DNA from: an uncultured Halobacteriovorax sp.
Lineage (GTDB): Bacteria; Bdellovibrionota; Bacteriovoracia; Bacteriovoracales; Bacteriovoracaceae
DNA: 64,000 bases
Direction: 5' to 3'
Assembly (NCBI GenBank): GCA_913061265.1
Contig: CAJXVS010000006.1
Span: 248,001 to 312,000, forward strand
In this document: positions 34,124-42,976 of the stretch, piece after piece
Position numbering within the stretch: the stretch's first letter is position 1
How the letters are laid out: the number at the start of each line of letters is the position of its first letter
Position numbers and translations under genes: made by a program
The notes under the pieces: model-generated
Seen by the model: only the letters and a program-made list of their open reading frames with translations
Database searches by the model: none
What the model was told of the DNA's origin: nothing

Positions 34124-34855
34124 ATGGAAAATATTAAACAGATTACCATCCTAACAGGAGCAGGAATCTCTAAAGAGAGTGGTATTGATACCTTTCGTGA
34201 TGCTAATGGCCTTTGGGAGAACCATCCTATTGAAGAAGTCGCCACCCCCGAGGGCTTTAGAGCAAACCCTCCTTTGGTTTATGAGTTTTATAACCAGCGC
34301 AGAGCTCAATTAAAAGATGAAAAGATCAATCCTAACATGGCCCATCTGGCCTTAGCCCAATTAGAAAAAGAATTCAAAGGCTCGGTCCTTTTGGTTTCGC
34401 AAAATGTAGATGATCTTCATGAAAGGGCCTTAAGTCAAAACTTGTTTCAAATGCACGGACAGTTAAATAAGATGCGCTGTCAAAGAACCAACCTTATATA
34501 TGACTCTCCTTTAATTTTAGATTCCTCTAATATTTGTGAATGCTGTGAAGAAAAGGGAAATCTAAGACCTCATATTGTTTGGTTTGGTGAAATGCCCTTA
34601 TTTATGGATGAAATTCAAGACGCCCTTTTAGAGACAGATCTTTTTATCTCAATTGGTACTTCTTCACTGGTTTACCCTGCCGCCAACTTCTACGCTATCG
34701 CCAAGCAAGTAGGCGCTCTTACTATGGAGCTCAATTTAGAGAAGACTGTTGCTACTGAGGGGTATGATTATTCTCTTCAGGGTAAGGCCACAGAGCTTGT
34801 GCCGAAAGTAGTAGAGGATTTAATTTCCGGAAGCTTTTCCCCAGAAATATCCTAA
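34124..34855 (+). CDS. cobB: NAD-dependent protein deacylase, sirtuin class III
   Basis: Removes acetyl and, from its residues, succinyl-type groups from lysines using NAD. The NAD motifs are GAGISKESGIDTFRD and SQNVDDLH, with catalytic His111 in QMHGQL. Tyr56-x-x-Arg59 (YNQR) is the class III acid-pocket signature also found in E. coli CobB and SIRT5. The zinc region has CECCEEKG, but the first pair is reduced to one Cys (RCQRTN); E. coli CobB reads similarly (RCSQSG), so this is normal for the branch. RPHIVWFGEMP is intact. Single gene; its last 36 bases overlap the convergent lipoprotein gene. Confidence 0.96.
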   Translation: MENIKQITILTGAGISKESGIDTFRDANGLWENHPIEEVATPEGFRANPPLVYEFYNQRRAQLKDEKINPNMAHLALAQLEKEFKGSVLLVSQNVDDLHERALSQNLFQMHGQLNKMRCQRTNLIYDSPLILDSSNICECCEEKGNLRPHIVWFGEMPLFMDEIQDALLETDLFISIGTSSLVYPAANFYAIAKQVGALTMELNLEKTVATEGYDYSLQGKATELVPKVVEDLISGSFSPEIS

Positions 34856-35434
34856 GCGAACAGCAAAGACATATTGTTCATTTCCATCATTAAAATACCT
34901 AGGACCAATCATGGCAAAGAACCTCTTAGTAAAGAATCCCGTATAGGCAAAACCGAGTTTTCTAATCTCACTGGTTTTAATAGTTTCATAAGTTCCTTTT
35001 TCTTTTAACTTATAAAGAGTTCCACCAAAACCTCCTGTTAAACTAAATTGCCCAATAGGAGTATGAAAGTTTAATTTTAAACTACCAAGGGTTGAAAATC
35101 TTTTTATATTGATCTCAGGTAAGCCTTCAAGCTGGCCCGTGCTCGTTGAGATCCGCGTCCCTCCTGACTGATAAGTTGTATTACTAAAATGAATTGAAGG
35201 GTGAAGCTTAAAACTAGCTCCCCAATTCTTTCCTGCGGGATGATCTACATTTCGAATCGAAGCCGAGATACTTCCTAAGCGGTTCTTATTTTCATAGAGT
35301 TGATTATCAAAGCTGGCATTCGATACAGTATATTTAACGTGAACCGTTCCGGCATTGAGGAGCATATCTGAACTGCTACAAGAGAAGAGATTTGTTGAAA
35401 GAATAAAAAGAAGGATGAGGTTTAAGAGCTTCAT
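34820..35434 (-). CDS. Putative outer-membrane lipoprotein, beta-rich
   Basis: Lipobox LFSC at Cys19 followed by Ser. The 185-residue mature part is almost free of helix-like stretches and shows alternating hydrophobic segments ending in aromatic residues (WGASFKLHPSIHF, LGSLKLNFHTPIGQFSLTGGFGG, KLGFAYTGFF, YVFAVRLGYFWG). This suggests a beta barrel or beta sandwich attached to the membrane. No family assigned. Its 3' end overlaps cobB by 36 bases on the opposite strand, and it is followed by recQ upstream of it in the same direction with an 18-base gap. Confidence 0.72.
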   Translation of the reverse strand: MKLLNLILLFILSTNLFSCSSSDMLLNAGTVHVKYTVSNASFDNQLYENKNRLGSISASIRNVDHPAGKNWGASFKLHPSIHFSNTTYQSGGTRISTSTGQLEGLPEINIKRFSTLGSLKLNFHTPIGQFSLTGGFGGTLYKLKEKGTYETIKTSEIRKLGFAYTGFFTKRFFAMIGPRYFNDGNEQYVFAVRLGYFWGKASGN

Positions 35435-35452
35435 TTTATAGGACTATAGTAC

Positions 35453-37348
35453 TTAATAATCTTTATTTATTATACTGAGAAATATTTTTCCATACTTTTT
35501 GAGCTTAGTTTCTCCTATGCCACTGATTTCTAGTAGTTCCTCTAAATTGCTCGGCTTCTTTTGAGCCATTTCTCTAAGGGTTGCATCATGGAATACTTTA
35601 TAGGCGGGTATTCTTCTCTTCTTAGCAAGCTTGGCCCTCGACTCTCTAAGAGCGCCCCAAAGATCATTTGTTATAGGCTCACTATTATATTCTAAAGAAG
35701 GAGTCTTTCGAGCATAGGTTTTCTTCTTTGCTTTTCTTCTCGCTTTCTTTTTTCTCGTCGTTTTAGGAACTGGTTTATGAACTCGCGCATAGATTTTTTC
35801 TTCAGATTTTAAAACCGGAAGCGAGAGGTGTGAGAGTTTAAAGAACTGCTTACCTGTTAATTCAAACTCAAGTCTAATGAGCCCAAGAGACATGAGGATG
35901 CGAACGATTCGTTTCCATTCTGCCTCTTTCCACTTCTTACCAATCCCAAATTCTGGTCTATGATGAAAGCCGTCTTTCATAATAACGTAAGAAGACTCTC
36001 CACTTAGCATATCAATAAGTGAGTGATAGTGAAGATGATCTCCTAAACGATAGACAACAGTTAAAGCGAGGACGGCCTTTTCAGTTATATCTTCCGCCGT
36101 CTCTGGAAAGTTCTCTTCTAGGCAGATATCACAAAAACCGCATGGCGCTCTAAAGTCTTCATCAAAATTTTGTAGGATCGATTGTCTTCTGCAAGTAAGA
36201 GATTCACAAAGCCCAAGCATTGTCTCAACTTGTAGGTTCTCTAAGTTCTTTCTCGAAGCTGAGGCATCAGACTTTCGAATCATATGCTTAAAGATTGAGG
36301 CCTCTTTTCTTCCAAAGAGAAGAAGGCACTCACTTGTGTCCCCGTCTCTTCCTGCCCTACCTGTTTCTTGATAATAGGATTCTAAACTTCTTGGCATATC
36401 CATATGAACAACAAAGCGAACATCAGGTTTATCAATTCCCATTCCAAAAGCAATTGTCGCCACCATAATAACGCCTTCATCCATGATAAAGCGTTCTTGA
36501 TTCTCTCTTCTTACTTTTTGGGTAAGGCCCGCATGATAGGCATAAGCTTTATAACCTTTGGCCTTTAGTTTGGCGCAAACTTCAGTTACCTTTCTTCTGC
36601 TTAAGCAATAAACTATTCCAGACTCGTAGGATTCAAAGCGGTTCAAGAACTTTGATAACTGAGTCATCTCTTTAGTCTTAGGCTCTAATGTGTACATAAG
36701 ATTGCTTCTATCAAAAGAAGAGAGAAAGACCTTCGCTTGATCAAGTTTTAATTCTCGAATAATATCTTTTCTTGTTAGCTTATCCGCCGTAGCTGTTAGA
36801 GCAATTTTGGGAACTTTTGGAAAGTCTCTAGAGAGAAAACTAAGCTTTCTATATTCAGGACGAAAATCATGTCCCCACGTGCTGACACAATGAGCTTCAT
36901 CAATAGCAAAAAGGGCTATTTCTATCTTATCTAAGATCTGTAAGAATCTTGGAGTCACTAACCTTTCAGGGGCGACATAGATTAAGTCTAACTCTCCAGC
37001 AGCAAGCTGCTCTTCAATAAGCCGTGATTCTTTTAGACCTAAGCTAGAATTTAAATAGGCTGCCTTTATCCCATTTTCCTGAAGACTGATCACCTGATCT
37101 TGCATCAAGGAGATTAAGGGGGAGACAATAACTCCAGTGCCACGCCTTATTATTGAAGGAATCTGAAAACAAAGGGATTTTCCGCCCCCAGTGGGCATGA
37201 GCACAAGGGCGTCTTGCCCGTGGATAAGAGTCTCAATGATATTCTTTTGCTCACCACGAAAAGAGTCGTAACCAAAGTACTTCTTAAGGATTGACTCTGG
37301 AGCCACTGCTTTTTCACCAACTAAATCGACATAATCAAAGAGATCCAC
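35453..37348 (-). CDS. recQ: ATP-dependent DNA helicase RecQ
   Basis: A 631-residue 3'-5' superfamily 2 helicase for recombination and fork repair. Motif 0 FRGEQKNII, Walker A MPTGGGKS (Lys57), DEAH box IDEAHC (150-153), RecQ-specific aromatic loop STWGHDFRPEY, motif VI TGRAGRDGD. The RQC part has the zinc cysteines (LTCRRQ, CGFCDIC) and a winged helix (FGIGKKWKEAEWKRIVRIL). A Lys/Arg-rich linker of 25 residues joins it to a C-terminal HRDC domain (about 560-628, LRESRAKLAKKRRIPAYKVF). All domains of the E. coli enzyme are present. It stands alone in the genome neighbourhood. Confidence 0.97.
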   Translation of the reverse strand: MDLFDYVDLVGEKAVAPESILKKYFGYDSFRGEQKNIIETLIHGQDALVLMPTGGGKSLCFQIPSIIRRGTGVIVSPLISLMQDQVISLQENGIKAAYLNSSLGLKESRLIEEQLAAGELDLIYVAPERLVTPRFLQILDKIEIALFAIDEAHCVSTWGHDFRPEYRKLSFLSRDFPKVPKIALTATADKLTRKDIIRELKLDQAKVFLSSFDRSNLMYTLEPKTKEMTQLSKFLNRFESYESGIVYCLSRRKVTEVCAKLKAKGYKAYAYHAGLTQKVRRENQERFIMDEGVIMVATIAFGMGIDKPDVRFVVHMDMPRSLESYYQETGRAGRDGDTSECLLLFGRKEASIFKHMIRKSDASASRKNLENLQVETMLGLCESLTCRRQSILQNFDEDFRAPCGFCDICLEENFPETAEDITEKAVLALTVVYRLGDHLHYHSLIDMLSGESSYVIMKDGFHHRPEFGIGKKWKEAEWKRIVRILMSLGLIRLEFELTGKQFFKLSHLSLPVLKSEEKIYARVHKPVPKTTRKKKARRKAKKKTYARKTPSLEYNSEPITNDLWGALRESRAKLAKKRRIPAYKVFHDATLREMAQKKPSNLEELLEISGIGETKLKKYGKIFLSIINKDY

Positions 37349-37469
37349 TTAAAAATTATAGGGAGTTCTTAGTTGATTGGAAAACTATTCCCGTAACTTG
37401 GCGCAGCATCCCTTTTCCCCCTTAAAGAAAAGAAATATGATGGGCACTAATCAATGACTTGAGAGAATT

Positions 37470-38606
37470 ATGAAAGAAGTAAACACTACAGTTCAATCCT
37501 TTAAAGAAAGCATCTTTGCCACAATGAGCGCCCTCGCTGCAAAGAATGAGGCCATCAATTTAGGCCAAGGCTTCCCTGATTTCGACGGACCTTTATGGAT
37601 TAGAGACTTGGCCCGTAACTCTTTTGATGGAAAGAACCAATACGCCCCTGCTATGGGAGTGCGCCCCCTCAGATCAAGCATCTCAAATTATTATAAAAGT
37701 TTTTATGGATTAGATTTTGATATTGATTCACAAATTACCGTTACCAATGGCGCCACCGAGGCCATCTTTTCAACTTGCCTCGCCCTTATCAACCCAGGGG
37801 ATGAGGTTATTGTCCTTGAACCATTCTATGACAGTTACCTAGCGGCGATAAAACTCGCCGGCGGCATTCCGGTGCCAGTGACTTTAAAAGCGCCAGAGTT
37901 CTCCTTTGATTTAAAAGAATTAGAAAAGGCCTTTGGCCCTAAGACTAAGATGATCTTTTTTAACTCTCCTCATAATCCAACAGGAAAGGTTTTCTCTAAA
38001 GAAGAGATGCAAAGTATTTCAAGACTTGTCATCAAGCATGATACTTATTTAGTTAGTGACGAGGTCTATGAATTTCTAACCTTTGATGGTCTAAAGCATC
38101 TTCCCATAGCCACCTTAGAGGGGATGAGAGACCGAGTCATCACAATAAGTTCAGGGGGAAAGACCTTTGGGTTGACTGGTTGGAAGATTGGCTGGATCAC
38201 GGCTTCAGAAAAATTAAGCCACGCCATCAGAATGGTTCATCAGTTTAATACTTTTAGCGTCTGCACTCCCCTGCAATATGCAGTGGCAGAGGCCCTTAGC
38301 AAGCTTGATTCTTATGTGCCTGAGTTCGTAAAACAATATGGTGAACTTAGGGACTTCTTTATTGAAGGCATTGTTGAGAAAGGCTTTAAGCCAATTAAGT
38401 CTGAAGGAACTTACTTTGTTTTAGTTCCCACTCCGAACGGTATCACTGATATTGATTATTGCTCAGAATTAATCAAAACGAAGAAGGTAGCTTCAATCCC
38501 CCTCTCCCCTTTTTACTCTAAGTCTAATGAAGGTGAGAATTATATTCGTTTTTGTTTTGCTAAGAAAAAAGAAACACTAGCTAAAGCTTTAATGAACCTT
38601 AGTTAA
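37470..38606 (+). CDS. PLP-dependent aminotransferase, methionine/kynurenine type
   Basis: Class I fold-type I aminotransferase of 378 residues. It has the N-terminal NLGQGFPDFDGP typical of the YbdL/kynurenine-aminotransferase group, TNGATEAIF, SPHNPTGKVF, VSDEVYEFL (PLP-binding Asp and Tyr) and the Schiff-base Lys in SSGGKTFGLTGWKIGW. The final Arg that binds the substrate carboxylate is in YIRFCFAKK. It probably uses methionine or an aromatic amino acid with a keto-acid acceptor. GAGAG just before the ATG supports the start. Its end overlaps the convergent CBS gene by 8 bases. Confidence 0.94.
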   Translation: MKEVNTTVQSFKESIFATMSALAAKNEAINLGQGFPDFDGPLWIRDLARNSFDGKNQYAPAMGVRPLRSSISNYYKSFYGLDFDIDSQITVTNGATEAIFSTCLALINPGDEVIVLEPFYDSYLAAIKLAGGIPVPVTLKAPEFSFDLKELEKAFGPKTKMIFFNSPHNPTGKVFSKEEMQSISRLVIKHDTYLVSDEVYEFLTFDGLKHLPIATLEGMRDRVITISSGGKTFGLTGWKIGWITASEKLSHAIRMVHQFNTFSVCTPLQYAVAEALSKLDSYVPEFVKQYGELRDFFIEGIVEKGFKPIKSEGTYFVLVPTPNGITDIDYCSELIKTKKVASIPLSPFYSKSNEGENYIRFCFAKKKETLAKALMNLS

Positions 38607-39531
38607 GTTTAAGCTTAGCTATAAGGTGGCTAAAGATCTCGAGAAGGCTTACGACTTTTAAAGGAACTCGATCCTCATCGACAATAATCATATGCCTGTA
38701 ATCAAATTTTTTAAAATGATTGATGGCATAACCAATGGGGTGCTTATACATGAGTGAATGAGGGTTTTCCGTCATGAAGCTTTTAATAGGTAGCCCAATA
38801 TCAACTTCCCCTTCCGAGATTAAGATCTTCTTTATCAAATCCTTTAAGGTTAGGATCCCTACTAGTTTAGTTCCATACCTAGTTACGATTAGGTTTTCAC
38901 ATTCCTTTTCTAAGAGAAGCTCCCATGCATCTTTTAATTTTACCTCTTCATCTATTTTTACGATGGATCCAGAGGGTATTCTCTCAAAAGGGGTTAGGAA
39001 GTAGTTTTGATGAAGAGAAGAGTCATCTTCCATGGAAACAGAATAATTGAATCCTTCAGTAAAGGCCTGAATTGACTTCGTCGCCTCCCAGTTCTCTAAA
39101 CAACCTAACTCTTCAAAGAATTCCTTAAAATGTTCATAGAGAAAATCAAAGAAGGTTTGTGTGCTAAAGACCTTACCTATCTTGCCATCTGCGCCTTTAA
39201 CCGGGAAAGATGAAAAACTCCTACGCCCCATTTTATTCATGACTTCAAAGAGGGTGTTCGTGCTTTCTAAAACAACAGGTTCATCAATGATGAAATCTAT
39301 GGCCTTAACGTCTTTTGGATCAAAGTTCGGGCTAAACTGATGAACGACATCCCACTCGGTTAGGATTCCCTTAAGATCAGTTTGGTCTCCGACAGCAGCA
39401 ATGCTTGAGTTATTTGAGCGGAAATAAACGATAACCTCAGAAAGCGCAGCGGAGTCACTAAAGTACTTAAGATCAGGGAGGTCTAACCCCCCAATTTCTT
39501 GATCAAATGTCGTAACAGAAAGATCTTTCAT
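38599..39531 (-). CDS. Protein with two pairs of CBS domains
   Basis: CBS-type segments are visible near residues 15-70 (SIAAVGDQTDLKGILTEWDVV), 75-130 (VNKMGRRSFSSFPV-like, KIGKVFSTQTFFDFL), 190-240 (CENLIVTRYGTKLVGILTLKDLIKKIL) and 255-305 (NHFKKFDYRHMIIVDEDRVPLKVVSL). CBS pairs bind adenine nucleotides and regulate partners. No catalytic domain is attached, so this is a stand-alone regulator. The frame extends to 39633, but the extra 34 residues look unstructured, so I prefer the ATG at 39531. Neither start has a strong Shine-Dalgarno sequence. Confidence 0.82.
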   Translation of the reverse strand: MKDLSVTTFDQEIGGLDLPDLKYFSDSAALSEVIVYFRSNNSSIAAVGDQTDLKGILTEWDVVHQFSPNFDPKDVKAIDFIIDEPVVLESTNTLFEVMNKMGRRSFSSFPVKGADGKIGKVFSTQTFFDFLYEHFKEFFEELGCLENWEATKSIQAFTEGFNYSVSMEDDSSLHQNYFLTPFERIPSGSIVKIDEEVKLKDAWELLLEKECENLIVTRYGTKLVGILTLKDLIKKILISEGEVDIGLPIKSFMTENPHSLMYKHPIGYAINHFKKFDYRHMIIVDEDRVPLKVVSLLEIFSHLIAKLKLN

Positions 39532-39639
39532 AAATAAATGATAACACTTACTTAGCTTTGTATTAAAGAAATATATAACTAAAGTTCTCTTATAGAATTC
39601 CCGATCAGAAACTGAGAAAATCATTGTTTCCATTAGGAA

Positions 39640-40785
39640 ATGACAGGGAGTTACGCCATTAAAACATCAAAAATCTTGATACTTCTTAGTATCGTCTTTT
39701 GCACTTCTGTAGCAAATGCCGGTCCTCGAGAACAGGCCTATAGGCTTCACAACCGCCTTACAGGGGTGCCACCTCAAGCAACAGTTCTTAATCAAATGGA
39801 AACTTTGATTAGCGCTGGTCAAACCGAGCAAGCGGCTCGCGTAGCAATGGCCAATCCGTATTTTTATAATCTCGTTCTGAAGAACTGGGTTAAAAAGTGG
39901 ACCAATGTCGATGATTCAGAAAGAGTGACTCTGAATGATTATGTGGCAACAGTCATCGGAATGATCAGAGATGATGTTCCTTTTGATCAAGTTCTTTATG
40001 GAGATATTCTCTATACTTCAACTAACCCTACTCTTCCACCTTACGCTAACGATAATAATGATCACTTTATGCAAGCGGAATCAGATCGAATTGATCTCTC
40101 AGCTAGTTTAGTTCAAAGAACTCAAAGTACAGTGACTGGAATTGGCGATACGGCTGGAGTCCTTACGACAAGAGCAGCTGGTGAAGCGTTCTTATCTGCT
40201 GGAACAAATAGAAGAATGAATCGATTCGCTTTTATGAACTTTCTTTGCCGTGATTACGAAGCCCTTCATGACATCACAAGACCCGATCTTTGGGTAAGAA
40301 GAGATGTTGATCGTGCACCAGGCGGAGATAGTAGAACTTTTAAGAATAAATGTGTTGGTTGTCACGCTGGTCAAGATGCCATCGCGGGAGCTTGGGCCTA
40401 CTTTGATTTTGTAGACGGAGAGATTGTCTACACTCCAGGAACGGTCGCTAATAAAGTAAATCAACTTAACCTTTATAGTGATGGTCATATTGTAACGAGT
40501 GATTACTTCGTTAATATGTGGGCCGTTGGACAGAATGCTTCTCTTGGTTGGAGAGGTGCTCAAGAAGGTTATGGTGCTAAAGGTGTCGGTAGAATGATCG
40601 CCTCCACAAGAGCCTTCTCAGATTGCATGGCCAATCGAGTTTTCAAATTGGTTTGTTTAAAAGAGCCGAAGCAGCAAACTCATATAGATGCCGTCAACGC
40701 TCTTGCCACTCAATTTGAAAGTAATAGTAGTTATAATATGAAGTCACTGATTGCAAAAACATCAGTGCTTTGTTTGGGAGAATAG
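39640..40785 (+). CDS. Exported single-haem (CxxCH) protein, PSCyt/DUF1549-like
   Basis: The N-terminal signal peptide ends near SVANAG. The mature 355-residue protein opens with AYRLHNRLTGVPPQA, similar to the R-L-T-G-x-P-P opening of DUF1549-type proteins of planctomycetes. It has NYVATVIGMIRDDVPFD-like helices (DYVATVIGMIRDDVPFDQVL), TNRRMNRFAFMNFLCRDYE, and one c-type haem site CVGCH (Cys238, Cys241, His242). It should be a periplasmic cytochrome-like protein, and its catalytic role is unknown. A lipoprotein gene follows after 3 bases. AGGAA touches the ATG, so the start is a little uncertain. Confidence 0.8.
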   Translation: MTGSYAIKTSKILILLSIVFCTSVANAGPREQAYRLHNRLTGVPPQATVLNQMETLISAGQTEQAARVAMANPYFYNLVLKNWVKKWTNVDDSERVTLNDYVATVIGMIRDDVPFDQVLYGDILYTSTNPTLPPYANDNNDHFMQAESDRIDLSASLVQRTQSTVTGIGDTAGVLTTRAAGEAFLSAGTNRRMNRFAFMNFLCRDYEALHDITRPDLWVRRDVDRAPGGDSRTFKNKCVGCHAGQDAIAGAWAYFDFVDGEIVYTPGTVANKVNQLNLYSDGHIVTSDYFVNMWAVGQNASLGWRGAQEGYGAKGVGRMIASTRAFSDCMANRVFKLVCLKEPKQQTHIDAVNALATQFESNSSYNMKSLIAKTSVLCLGE

Positions 40786-40788
40786 AAG

Positions 40789-41493
40789 ATGAATAGTAAA
40801 ATTAGGTTAGGCGCCTCGATTGGAAGCCTTCTTGTTCTGCTCCTGAGTTTTAACCACTGCGTTCTTCAACCGAAAGCAAGTAAAACGCCAGCAGATGGAT
40901 CAACGACAAATCAACAGCAATCAAATAATAGTGGTGATACAGGTAGTGGTAATACTGATCCAGTGGATCCGGTTGACCCACCAAATATTGTTCTTGAAGA
41001 AGTTGACGTCGGAGTGAAGAACTTCGAGCAAGTTTTAGAGACAATGTCTGTTTTAACTGGAGTTGACGCTAATACAAATGCCATCAACAACACTTATGAA
41101 GACCTTAAGACTCAACTTCCTACTAATAATGATATCAAAACTTTTCTTCCTGCTCATCAGGTAGCTGTAACAAAGCTAGCGGCCGAGTATTGTGATGAAC
41201 TAGTTGATGATAATAATTTAAGAGGAAGTATCTGGCCGGGATTTAATTTTGGCGGAACACCTACGAACTCACTAAACCCAAATGGCAGAGCCACTATTAT
41301 CAATCAAGCGATTGATAAGTTTTGGGGACTAGGAACAGTAAGTGGGGCAGACAAGAATGCAGCAATTGTAGAACTTCAAATACTGATGGCAGATTTAATC
41401 GTAGGTGAAGCCAATAATTCAGCAACAACAAGGACTGTGGTAAAAGGCGTTTGTATCGCTACCCTGGCAACAGCAAGGGTTACCCTGCTTTAG
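40789..41493 (+). CDS. Small lipoprotein with His-Cys lipobox
   Basis: A hydrophobic signal segment (LGASIGSLLVLLLSF) ends in NHC, so the lipidated Cys is preceded by His where Gly, Ala or Ser is usual. A Ser/Asn/Gln/Asp-rich spacer of about 45 residues (NQQQSNNSGDTGSG, DPVDPVDPPN) precedes a 150-residue helical domain with a single Cys pair (AAEYCDELV, VKGVCIAT). No haem motif. The domain resembles the helical caps that accompany PSCyt-type proteins only in size. It lies between the haem protein and the Tat-exported protein, 3 and 9 bases away, so all are co-transcribed. Confidence 0.78.
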   Translation: MNSKIRLGASIGSLLVLLLSFNHCVLQPKASKTPADGSTTNQQQSNNSGDTGSGNTDPVDPVDPPNIVLEEVDVGVKNFEQVLETMSVLTGVDANTNAINNTYEDLKTQLPTNNDIKTFLPAHQVAVTKLAAEYCDELVDDNNLRGSIWPGFNFGGTPTNSLNPNGRATIINQAIDKFWGLGTVSGADKNAAIVELQILMADLIVGEANNSATTRTVVKGVCIATLATARVTLL

Positions 41494-41502
41494 GAGAAAG
41501 TT

Positions 41503-42963
41503 GTGAAAAAGAACAAGGATAAAAGAATTTTTCTTGAGAATCATCCGATGAAATCGAGGCGAGATTTTTTAGCGCAAGGCTTTACGGCCGGGCTAACTTA
41601 CACTCTTGCCCCTAGTATTTTATCATCGTTGTACTCAAGACAAGCTCTTGCTCAAGCAACCGGATGTACAGTTGTTGATCCTAATATCGGTGGAAAGACT
41701 CCCGTTATTATTTTTGATCTAGCTGGCGGGGCCAATATCGCAGGATCAAGTGTGATTGTTGGAGGAGCTGGTGGACAGGCTGACTTTATTCAAGATTATA
41801 CAACTCTAGGACTACCACCAGATATGCACCCGAGCATGCCTGGACAAACAAATAATGAACTAGGACTTATGTTTCATTCAGACTCTTCTTTTTTAAGAGG
41901 GATTCAAGCTCAAACATCTATGGCCACTCGGGCCAATACTGATGGTGGGATCTTTTGTACTTCTTCTTCTGATGATACTGCCAACAATCCTCATAATCCT
42001 TGCTATTGGTTAAACAAAGCTGGCGCAACTGGTGGACTTACTCCCCTAGCAGGAACAAGAAATACTGACAGTGGTGGACGTTCAACCGTTCCTCCCATGA
42101 GTTTTGATCCAAGCTTACAACCTGTTATTCTCAACAGACCAAGTGATGCTTTAGGACTTGTGAATGTAGGAAAGCTTGGGACTCTCTTTCCTGATGATAA
42201 GGTTCAAAAGATCTTAAAGGCCGTTGAAAGAATGAGTGAAGCAAAGATCATGTCTTTTGCTAATCAAAGTCTTCCTATGCAAATTAAAGAATTAGTTAAA
42301 TGTGGATATGTTGGAACTAACGAACTTATATCTAAGTATACCTCTGATGCCCTAGACCCTTCACTGGATCCTATGGTCATGCAGGCCTTTAATAACCTCA
42401 ATGATGGTGATCAAAGAAAGACTGCCACTATTGCTAAATTAGTTCTCGATGGACATATCGGAGCTGGGACTATTGAAGATGGTGGTTATGATTATCATAA
42501 CGGAACCCGCGCTACTGGTGAAGTTAGAGACTTTGGAGCCGGTGAACTTATTGGACGCGTTTTAGAACTCGCAAGATTAAAGAACACTCCCGTTATGATC
42601 TATGTTTATACAGATGGAAGTGTAACAGCGAGAGCTGAAGTTGATAATAGCAATGATGGTAGAGGAAAGTTTAACTGGACTGGTGATTCTGGTCAGAGAT
42701 CTTCTTCGATGATGCTTGTTTATAACCCAGTGGGACGCGCCACTTTAAGAACTGGTCGTCGTCAGATAGGGCATTTTAAAGAATCTGGATCAGTTGAAAA
42801 TGGCGCTATGGTCACTTCAAACTCTGTGATCAACTTAGCAAAAGCTGTCGTCGGAAACTATATGGCCCTTCATGGTGAAGAAGCTAATATTTCAAATGTG
42901 GTTGGAGATAACCCTTTTGGTTCGAACTTAGATCAGTACTTACTCTTTAATAAGATTGTTTAA
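41503..42963 (+). CDS. Tat-exported DUF1501-like protein
   Basis: GTG start with AGGAG seven bases upstream. The twin-arginine motif is SRRDFLAQG (residues 18-26), followed by a hydrophobic core and cleavage near ALAQAT. The mature 435-residue protein has VIIFDLAGGANIAGS, LMFHSDSSFLRGIQAQ, DGGYDYHNGTRATGEVRD and MIYVYTDGSV. This pattern (Tat signal, early Asp-rich strand, 'GG-YDYH' metal-like site and late Thr-Asp) is that of DUF1501 proteins, relatives of alkaline-phosphatase/sulfatase-fold proteins. Tat export implies folding with a metal or cofactor before transport. The reaction is unknown. It is downstream of the haem protein, as in planctomycete pairs. Confidence 0.83.
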   Translation: MKKNKDKRIFLENHPMKSRRDFLAQGFTAGLTYTLAPSILSSLYSRQALAQATGCTVVDPNIGGKTPVIIFDLAGGANIAGSSVIVGGAGGQADFIQDYTTLGLPPDMHPSMPGQTNNELGLMFHSDSSFLRGIQAQTSMATRANTDGGIFCTSSSDDTANNPHNPCYWLNKAGATGGLTPLAGTRNTDSGGRSTVPPMSFDPSLQPVILNRPSDALGLVNVGKLGTLFPDDKVQKILKAVERMSEAKIMSFANQSLPMQIKELVKCGYVGTNELISKYTSDALDPSLDPMVMQAFNNLNDGDQRKTATIAKLVLDGHIGAGTIEDGGYDYHNGTRATGEVRDFGAGELIGRVLELARLKNTPVMIYVYTDGSVTARAEVDNSNDGRGKFNWTGDSGQRSSSMMLVYNPVGRATLRTGRRQIGHFKESGSVENGAMVTSNSVINLAKAVVGNYMALHGEEANISNVVGDNPFGSNLDQYLLFNKIV

Positions 42964-42976
42964 AGAAGGATAAAAG

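Noticed and set aside
34484-34550. Missing zinc cysteine in the sirtuin as a sign of inactivation
   Set aside because: E. coli CobB also has only one Cys in that position pair, and the rest of the active site is intact.
39640-39665. ATT start with GGGAG seven bases upstream for the haem-protein gene
   Set aside because: It would start the protein seven residues later with an AUU codon. AUU starts are rare outside infC, and the ATG at 39640 gives a proper signal peptide.
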